From: Mycoplasmatota bacterium
GTDB lineage: Bacteria > Bacillota_I > Bacilli_A > Izemoplasmatales > Izemoplasmataceae
Assembly (NCBI GenBank): GCA_030641535.1
Contig: DAOWHG010000124.1
Coordinates: 1 to 11,740 of the forward strand
Length of the DNA stretch: 11,740 nucleotides
Direction of reading: 5' to 3'
The notes below the pieces were generated by a model that worked only from the letters and a program-made list of their open reading frames with translations, was not told the origin of the DNA and ran no database searches. Shown here in pieces: positions 8,054-11,740 of this stretch. A program made the translations under genes and the position numbers. Numbering within the stretch: the first letter of the stretch is position 1; each line of letters starts with the position of its first letter.

Positions 8054-8413
8054 AATCATTTCTTCAATTTTATCTTGGAGCTTATTAACACTAAACGGCT
8101 TTAACATATACATGTTGGCACCTAGCTCAACTGCTTCAATAACATCTTCTTTATTTTCTATTCTAATCAAAACAAGAATCAATGTATTATCTAACATCTG
8201 ATTATTTCTTAAATTAATCAATGTATCTCTTCCACTCATCCCTGGCATATTCCAGTCAACTATAATCATGTCTAAATCAGAAATAGAATTAGCTAACTCT
8301 ATTCCAGCACTTCCATCCTCTGCTTCAAAAAAACCATAATTTAAATCTAAAATACAATCCTTCAAAATTTGTCTAATCGTTATTGAATTATCAATACATA
8401 AGATGTTTATCAT
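8039..8413 (-). CDS. Stand-alone response-regulator receiver domain (CheY-like)
   Basis: A 124-residue single receiver domain with no output domain and no histidine kinase nearby. The phospho-acceptor is Asp53 in IIVDWNMPGMSG, and the conserved lysine is Lys105 in LKPF. Two positions depart from the usual pattern. The first acidic pair is Asp8-Asn9 (IDNS) instead of Asp-Asp. The switch Thr/Ser-Ala is replaced by Ile83-Arg84 (LVLIRIE). Phosphorylation may still occur, but the standard signal relay is doubtful. The ATG at 8413 has GGGAGG 6 bases upstream. It lies 23 bases downstream of the YcxB-like gene on the same strand, with no terminator between, so they form an operon that ends at the hairpin overlapping its stop codon. 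It could act as a CheY- or Spo0F-like shuttle or as an unphosphorylated adaptor. Confidence 0.92.
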   Translation of the reverse strand: MINILCIDNSITIRQILKDCILDLNYGFFEAEDGSAGIELANSISDLDMIIVDWNMPGMSGRDTLINLRNNQMLDNTLILVLIRIENKEDVIEAVELGANMYMLKPFSVNKLQDKIEEMIKNAG

Positions 8414-8436
8414 CGGGTTCCTCCCAGAATAGTTTA

Positions 8437-8949
8437 TTAATTATCTTTTTTTAATAGTTTGATTTTTCTTTTATTAACAAGATGTTTTTCTACATTATCA
8501 ATAATAAATCTTCTTAATTCATAACTAAAATCTCTTTTTGCAAATAACATTCCCCTATGCTTGCTGAAGTAAACAAAAAAGTATTCTTCTGTTTCACTAA
8601 AACTGTAAAGTTCATTCCAAGGTTTTACTAGTTCTCCTTCAACATTCATATAAGTAATTCCATCATCAGTAATTTTAAAATTAATAGTCATAAAATCTTT
8701 ATTCTTTTCATATGCTTTTTTCGCTCCAGCTCTTGTAAAAAGCAGGAAAGCACCAATGAATAAAAAGACACCTATTCCTAAAAAGAAAAATGTAAATTCA
8801 CCAGTAAAAAACGGTGTGATTATTAAGTATCCAATACTTAAAGAAAACAGTATTAAATTAGTTGGTTTAAGAATGCTTGCTTTCATATGATTTGTAGCAA
8901 AAGCAACATAGTCCTCTTTTGTCCAAGTTTGTGTAAATTCATAATCCAT
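8437..8949 (-). CDS. YcxB-like membrane protein
   Basis: A 170-residue protein of the YcxB-like family; function unknown. It has a short N-terminal cytoplasmic part (YEFTQTWTKEDY). Two closely spaced membrane helices lie at about residues 29-46 and 52-72. A C-terminal soluble domain has the family pattern: FKITDDGITY, a conserved Trp-containing stretch KPWNELYSF, and FAKRDF, followed by a basic tail. The ATG at 8949 has AGAGGAG 7 bases upstream and a promoter about 25 bases before that. It is first in an operon with the receiver gene. Pairing of a membrane protein with a receiver domain hints at a signalling link, but nothing in the sequence proves one. Confidence 0.8.
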   Translation of the reverse strand: MDYEFTQTWTKEDYVAFATNHMKASILKPTNLILFSLSIGYLIITPFFTGEFTFFFLGIGVFLFIGAFLLFTRAGAKKAYEKNKDFMTINFKITDDGITYMNVEGELVKPWNELYSFSETEEYFFVYFSKHRGMLFAKRDFSYELRRFIIDNVEKHLVNKRKIKLLKKDN

Positions 8950-8976
8950 TATAAAACTCCTCTCATCTTCACAAGT

Positions 8977-9004
8977 ATTTTATCATATTTTTTATTTTTT
9001 CCAA
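8977..9004 (-). promoter_or_regulatory. Promoter of the YcxB-receiver operon
   Basis: On the minus strand TTGGAA (8999-9004) has a 16-base spacer to TAAAAT (8977-8982), with TGA directly before the -10 box (extended -10). Confidence 0.5.
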
Positions 9005-9036
9005 CTACTAAACAACACTAAGTTTAGATATTTTCA

Positions 9037-9369
9037 TTATTCTATTAAACTTTTAGTAATATCGATACTTTCTTCTATATCAGAAATTTCTAAATAATCA
9101 TTTTCAAGAGCAAAAGTTAATGAATATTCTTCAAATCCTCTTTTTGCCATTAAAGATTCTTCATCACCACAACCATAAAAGTAATTATATGTATCATCAG
9201 AGTAAATTGCCTCAACCTGTGTTTCACATTCTCCTTCATCTTTATAGTAAATGTTCCACTCTTCAAATCTTCCAATCTTTTCATAGCCTCTTAACTGCAT
9301 TTGAAACATACTTAAAAGAAAGATAATCAAAACAATTATAAAAGTAACTCCTATTCGTAATCCTTTCAT
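9037..9369 (-). CDS. Small membrane-anchored protein of unknown function
   Basis: A 110-residue protein with one hydrophobic helix at residues 5-23 (GVTFIIVLIIFLLSMF) and an acidic soluble part expected outside the membrane. There is no lipobox cysteine, so it is probably an uncleaved anchor. Cys48 and Cys67 (YNYFYGC) could form a disulfide. The end (EYSLTFALENDYLEISDI) resembles a short pattern I recognise from small Firmicutes exported proteins, 'Y-lys/thr-L-xx-AL-xx-xx-I-xx-DL', but I know no function for it. The ribosome site before the ATG at 9369 is weak (GGTAG). A plausible promoter lies upstream. No good terminator follows; the YcxB-like gene downstream has its own promoter. Confidence 0.7.
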   Translation of the reverse strand: MKGLRIGVTFIIVLIIFLLSMFQMQLRGYEKIGRFEEWNIYYKDEGECETQVEAIYSDDTYNYFYGCGDEESLMAKRGFEEYSLTFALENDYLEISDIEESIDITKSLIE

Positions 9370-9417
9370 ATCGCTACCAATAATAAAATGATTCTTTATT
9401 ATATATCCTTTCTAATA

Positions 9418-9444
9418 AATAATATTATATATATCAATATTATT
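9418..9444. repeat. Perfect AT-only inverted repeat over the promoter
   Basis: AATAATATT (9418-9426) is the exact reverse complement of AATATTATT (9436-9444), with a 9-base spacer. It overlaps the proposed -10 box and spacer of the small membrane protein gene. It could be a repressor site or a chance product of AT-rich DNA. Confidence 0.35.
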
Positions 9445-9451
9445 ATAACAA
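9424..9451 (-). promoter_or_regulatory. Candidate promoter of the small membrane protein gene
   Basis: On the minus strand TTGTTA (9446-9451) has a 16-base spacer to TATAAT (9424-9429). A second TATAAT at 9398-9403 lies nearer the gene but has no good -35 partner. Confidence 0.45.
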
Positions 9452-9492
9452 CTCATATAGAAGATGTAAAACTAGAAATAGATTGATTTGAC

Positions 9493-9519
9493 AAAAAAAA
9501 GACCCATAAATAGGTCTTT
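9493..9519 (-). terminator. Intrinsic terminator just past the tRNA 3' fragment
   Basis: A 7-bp stem AAAGACC/GGTCTTT (9498-9504 with 9513-9519) with an 8-base loop is followed on the minus strand by T. It sits 10 bases after the CCA end of the tRNA fragment at 9529-9573, as it would after a real tRNA gene. It may now end transcripts of the small membrane gene at 9576-9776. Confidence 0.7.
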
Positions 9520-9579
9520 GCTTTAAAATGGCATTCCGGGAGAGATTCGAACCCCCAGCTGACTCCTTATAAGGTTTAT
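9516..9579 (-). repeat. Direct repeat copy 1 holding a tRNA 3' half (possible attachment-site remnant)
   Basis: This 64-bp segment matches 9877-9940 at 56 of 64 positions, by hand alignment. Read on the minus strand, 9529-9573 is the 3' half of a tRNA. The anticodon loop is CTTATAA, the 3' anticodon stem GGAGT and the variable loop CAGCT. The T arm GGGGG-TTCGAAT-CTCTC pairs with two G-U pairs, followed by acceptor strand CCGGAAT, discriminator G and CCA. Upstream of the loop the sequence is TAAAC, which cannot pair with GGAGT, and no D arm or 5' acceptor strand exists. It is therefore a fragment, not a working tRNA. A cut at the anticodon loop is where many tyrosine integrases recombine. Confidence 0.75.
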
Positions 9580-9776
9580 AGTATATCTGAAAACATAAAA
9601 AAAATGCCCAAAATCACACCAATAATTCCACCAAATTTAGTCATGGTAATTGCAAAGGCAGAATATTCACGTTTTCCTCTAATTCGAAACGTATCTTCAA
9701 ATCGTAAAGCTGTTTCGGGAAACGCAAATCCCAAAATACCAAAAATGATGATTATAATTCCTAAAAAAATATTCAT
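9576..9776 (-). CDS. Small two-helix membrane protein (DUF6199-like)
   Basis: 66 residues. Hydrophobic helices lie at about 2-18 (ending FGILGFAFP) and 48-64 (GGIIGVILGIFFMF), with a charged middle containing RIRGKREYS. The layout, with Gly-rich helices, FPE after the first and a short basic loop, resembles small proteins of the DUF6199 type; I am only moderately sure. The ATG at 9776 has GGGAG upstream and an extended -10 promoter. Its TAA stop (9576-9578) lies inside repeat copy 1, three bases from the tRNA fragment, so the gene lies wholly between the two tRNA-derived repeats. Confidence 0.6.
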   Translation of the reverse strand: MNIFLGIIIIIFGILGFAFPETALRFEDTFRIRGKREYSAFAITMTKFGGIIGVILGIFFMFSDIL

Positions 9777-9799
9777 TGATTCTCACTCCCTTATCAATC

Positions 9800-9808
9800 A
9801 TTATATCA
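9800..9808 (-). promoter_or_regulatory. Extended -10 promoter of the two-helix protein gene
   Basis: TGATATAAT on the minus strand (TGnTATAAT) lies about 24 bases before the start codon. No clear -35 box is present, which is usual for extended -10 promoters. Confidence 0.5.
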
Positions 9809-9876
9809 CAATATATCACCGTTGATCCCACTCATCTACAGAAAAGATAAAAGTTTATATATATACAAAAGGGCTT

Positions 9877-9940
9877 CTTTGCTTTAAAATGGCATTACGT
9901 GAGGGATTTGAACACCCAGCTGACGCATTAGAAGGTTTAT
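9877..9940 (-). repeat. Direct repeat copy 2 holding a tRNA 3' half (possible attachment-site remnant)
   Basis: Second copy of the 64-bp repeat in the same orientation, 361 bases from copy 1. On the minus strand, 9890-9934 reads as anticodon loop CTTCTAA (UCU, an arginine anticodon, if the frame is right), then TGCGT, CAGCT, T loop TTCAAAT, acceptor ACGTAAT, G and CCA. The T stem GGGTG/CCCTC has one mismatch, and the 5' half is absent. Here too TAAAC replaces the 5' anticodon stem. Unlike copy 1, the downstream terminator hairpin is not intact. The intact parent tRNA is not in this window. Confidence 0.72.
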
Positions 9941-10150
9941 TGGCTTTAAGGAATACAGTTATGTTTATAATATATGATACAATTAGATTAGGATTGTAAT
10001 AAACATTTTGCAATTTTTGATTAGAAATCGAGTTGTAAGAGATAAAATGAATTTAAGAGATAAATATATAATCAAAGATAACTACAATCAGTAAATACAC
10101 TATAAAAACCTGTAAACTACATTATAAGTAAGTGAGATTGGAGAAAAGCA
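9941..10150. other. AT-rich gene-free stretch
   Basis: Together with the flanking repeat this makes more than 300 bases without a recognisable gene. It holds a short direct repeat of AAGAGATAAA and several TATAAT-like words. I found no promoter for the plus-strand membrane gene that I would defend, and no RNA gene. Confidence 0.5.
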
Positions 10151-10216
10151 ATGGTAAAAAAAGTTTATATAAATATTAAAATCAGAAAATTTTTTCTAAA
10201 ATGGTTTTCAACATAA
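10151..10216 (+). CDS. 21-codon leader frame, or displaced N-terminus, before the YwaF-family gene
   Basis: The ATG at 10151 has a fair ribosome site (GGAG, 7 bases upstream). The frame encodes a basic, hydrophobic 21-residue peptide ending KFFLKWFST. Its TAA stop (10214-10216) overlaps an in-frame ATG of the next gene as TAATG, a common arrangement for translational coupling. Alternatively it is the true N-terminus of the next protein, separated by a frameshift: TIGR02206 proteins usually begin with a Phe-rich segment and then F-x-x-x-H-L. Either reading explains why the main ORF lacks a ribosome site of its own. Confidence 0.4.
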   Translation: MVKKVYINIKIRKFFLKWFST

Positions 10217-10920
10217 TGATGAATCATCTAAACATTCTTTCATCTCTTGTCTTAATTTTCCATTTTCTCTTAATTTTTTTCTTGCTGAAACAGTCAAAAA
10301 AAACACAACAAATAGTTCTTAAAATACAGTTGCTTCCTGTTCTTATATACAGTACTGGTTATATGATTATGATACCAGGGAAAATCCCGGTTGAGTTATC
10401 AACAGTTGCTTACTTCATTGTTCCTTTAACAATTCTATTTGGTATAAAAAAGTTAAAAATATGGGCAGTATATTCCGCTCTTCTATCAGGTATAATATAC
10501 TATTCAGCTATGATTCTATTTGGTACTAAAATATATAGTGATTACCCTCCATATACTGTTTATATGGCTATATATAACCATGGTGCTCTGCTAACATATT
10601 CATATATTACTCTATCAACAACAATATTTTATAAAAAAGACCGTTATATAATATGGATAGGAATTATATTTTCCATATTGTGGGCACTGGCCTTACGCCC
10701 CTTAGTAATTGTAACAAAACGAATATTTATTTATGATGTCATTGATGCATTTTGGGCTTACAAGTATTTTCCTGATTTACTTGTAGTTGCTGTTCCATTA
10801 TTTTATATATTATTTGCAGCGTTTATTTATTTTTCCGTAAATTCTATGTATGTCATAAATAAAGTTATTAATAAGCCTCAAAGTAAGAATACAAATAAAA
10901 AGTTAGTAGACACGATTTAG
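10201..10920 (+). CDS. YwaF/TIGR02206-family integral membrane protein
   Basis: A 239-residue, very hydrophobic protein with about six or seven membrane helices. The layout matches YwaF/TIGR02206 proteins: an early His (HLNIL), a central YNHGALL stretch after a helix pair, and a short polar C-terminal tail. Its function is unknown. The ORF opens at ATG 10201, which has no ribosome site. ATG 10216 and ATG 10219 are in the same frame and lie at the stop codon of the 21-codon frame, so a start at 10216 (234 residues) through coupling is at least as likely. It is the only intact plus-strand gene here, ends in a strong terminator, and faces a second member of the family on the other strand. Confidence 0.7.
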   Translation: MVFNIMMNHLNILSSLVLIFHFLLIFFLLKQSKKTQQIVLKIQLLPVLIYSTGYMIMIPGKIPVELSTVAYFIVPLTILFGIKKLKIWAVYSALLSGIIYYSAMILFGTKIYSDYPPYTVYMAIYNHGALLTYSYITLSTTIFYKKDRYIIWIGIIFSILWALALRPLVIVTKRIFIYDVIDAFWAYKYFPDLLVVAVPLFYILFAAFIYFSVNSMYVINKVINKPQSKNTNKKLVDTI

Positions 10921-10936
10921 TGTATACTAACTTTTT
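10897..10936 (+). terminator. Intrinsic terminator of the plus-strand YwaF-family gene
   Basis: The left arm (10897-10908, then 10910-10913) pairs with 10920-10923 and 10925-10936 around loop GATTTA. This gives a 12-bp plus 4-bp stem with one G-A mismatch, ending in a run of T. The stop codon TAG (10918-10920) lies at the loop. The A and T flanks would let it work from either side. Confidence 0.88.
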
Positions 10937-10959
10937 ATATTCAAATACTCACATATTAT

Positions 10960-11144
10960 ATGAAGTTCTTTTTCGCTCCATTCCTTTTGGCATTTTTATC
11001 TATCCTTTACTTTAAGTATACAAAAAGATGTTAATTAACACATGTATCACTATATGTCTACTAACATCTTTAATTACAGCTGTTATTATATGCACATTAT
11101 GGTTTTATCGGCAACTGTTCAAAAACCATTTAGTCCACTATTAG
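10960..11144 (+). pseudogene. Possible frameshifted small membrane protein remnant
   Basis: Two short frames follow each other. ATG 10960 gives 24 residues with one hydrophobic helix (FFFAPFLLAFLSILYF) ending at 11034. ATG 11028, in another frame, gives 38 residues with a second helix (TSLITAVIICTLWFY) and a basic end, stopping at TAG 11142-11144. Joined by a frameshift they would make a two-helix protein of about 60 residues. Neither ATG has a ribosome site, and a hairpin overlaps the second, so this could be chance. Confidence 0.25.
11024..11071. repeat. Perfect 10-bp inverted repeat with inner pairing
   Basis: AAAGATGTTA (11024-11033) is the reverse complement of TAACATCTTT (11062-11071). 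Inside, ACAT (11039-11042) can pair with ATGT (11054-11057). The right arm TGTCTACTAAC (11055-11065) is the exact reverse complement of 10902-10912 in the preceding terminator. It may be a decayed terminator copy. Confidence 0.45.
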
Positions 11145-11149
11145 TTTTC

Positions 11150-11740
11150 TTAATTTGTGTATATATTTTTTCGTAATAAATCAATAATTTTATTGAAATA
11201 GATGATGAAATATAACATATGAAATATAATGAATATTATTATTAAATATACAATTATGAAGTATGGCCAATCTGGTAAATAGTCAGCAATAATATCGGGT
11301 TTTTGGCCGATAAACATATAATTTTTATCCAACAAGAAATTTGCATACATAATAATTGGAGCAATTACTAGCAAGAATAGATAAATTCTATACATTGATT
11401 TAAGTTTCACTTCAAAGTTATATGCTTTGTAATAATAAAGTGGAATTATCATGATTCCTATATGAATTAGAACAAAGTTATAAAATCGATAATGATAGTA
11501 TGTATAATGTACCATATCCGGCATTATAAATGCCGTAATACCACCTAAAACACCAAAAAAGAAAAGTACATTGAATATTTTTTCATTATCTGTCAATAAG
11601 ATTATTATTGAGAGAATCACTGAAAAACTACTAATATGGAGAGGCACACTAACAAAACCATTAATGATGTTGTGAATATGATAGCTAACTTCAAGAATTA
11701 TCAATAAGAATGCGAAAGATACTTTTATTTTTTTCTCACA
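11150..11740 (-). CDS. YwaF/TIGR02206-family integral membrane protein, N-terminus beyond window edge
   Basis: The minus-strand frame stays open from the TAA at 11150-11152 to the window end, giving at least 196 residues. Codons 11705-11740 encode KKIKVSFAFLL and join smoothly to LIILEVSYHIHN, which fits the family N-terminal helix, so the true start lies to the right of the window. A TTG at 11704 is not a good start. The recognisable YwaF/TIGR02206 core is VPLHISSFSVILSI, a charged turn TDNEKIF, GVLGGITAF, and YHYRFYNFVLIHIGI with its conserved histidines. About six membrane helices are visible in total. The tail is short and basic (NKIIDLLRKNI). Function is unknown. It converges on the plus-strand paralogue, with a 229-base gap between the stop codons. 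Confidence 0.82.
   Translation of the reverse strand, partial: CEKKIKVSFAFLLIILEVSYHIHNIINGFVSVPLHISSFSVILSIIILLTDNEKIFNVLFFFGVLGGITAFIMPDMVHYTYYHYRFYNFVLIHIGIMIIPLYYYKAYNFEVKLKSMYRIYLFLLVIAPIIMYANFLLDKNYMFIGQKPDIIADYLPDWPYFIIVYLIIIFIIFHMLYFIIYFNKIIDLLRKNIYTN

Noticed and set aside
9005..9036. Terminator for the small membrane protein gene at CTAAAC/GTTTAG
   Set aside because: The stem is only 6 bp and no T run follows on the minus strand.
9529..9573. Calling this, or 9890-9934, a functional tRNA gene
   Set aside because: The D arm, the 5' acceptor strand and the 5' anticodon stem are absent in both copies, and the bases upstream of the loop cannot pair with the 3' anticodon stem.
10020..10140. 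Promoter for the plus-strand YwaF-family gene
   Set aside because: Several TATAAT-like words exist in this AT-rich stretch, but none has a convincing -35 box at 16-18 bases or an extended -10.
11702..11704. TTG at 11704 as the start of the right-edge membrane protein
   Set aside because: The frame remains open to the window end with sequence that fits the family N-terminus, and no ribosome site precedes the TTG.

Overview
The window is low-GC (very AT-rich by eye) chromosomal DNA from a Firmicutes/Mollicutes-type bacterium. All tryptophans I checked use TGG. All eleven intact genes whose stop is visible end in TAA (7) or TAG (4), never TGA, so the standard bacterial code fits (no TGA-for-Trp as in Mycoplasma). 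Strong AGGAGG-type ribosome sites, the protein families present and the tig/lon neighbourhood suggest a relative of Acholeplasma, Izemoplasma or Haloplasma. That placement is inference.

Left part (1-5730), minus strand, housekeeping. In transcription order: tig (trigger factor), a Cof-type HAD phosphatase, ptsI (enzyme I of the sugar phosphotransferase system) and lon (cut off by the left edge after about 496 codons). tig, ptsI and lon each have a credible promoter, and strong intrinsic terminators follow tig and ptsI. So this is mostly a row of separate units. ptsI has no ptsH beside it, and clpX is not between tig and lon.

Middle part (5731-9369), minus strand. A YcxB-like membrane protein and a stand-alone response-regulator receiver form one small operon. 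It ends in a perfect hairpin terminator that contains the receiver's stop codon and runs straight into the ribosome site of a Nudix hydrolase gene. The Nudix gene is tightly coupled to a 597-residue DUF2779 protein, which by its motifs looks like a PD-(D/E)XK nuclease with four Fe-S-type cysteines joined to a DEDDy exonuclease. A short membrane-anchored protein of unknown function lies just upstream of the YcxB-like gene.

Right part (about 9490-11740), accessory in character. Two diverged 64-bp direct repeats each hold the 3' half of a tRNA, from the anticodon loop to CCA. This is the form left by integrases that use tRNA genes as attachment sites. A tiny two-helix membrane protein sits between them. 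To their right are two convergent YwaF/TIGR02206-family membrane proteins. The plus-strand copy has a puzzling start (a 21-codon reading frame with a ribosome site whose stop overlaps an ATG of the main frame). The minus-strand copy runs off the right edge. Small open-frame fragments and hairpins between them suggest decay. I saw no CRISPR array, rRNA, intact tRNA, transposase or integrase.
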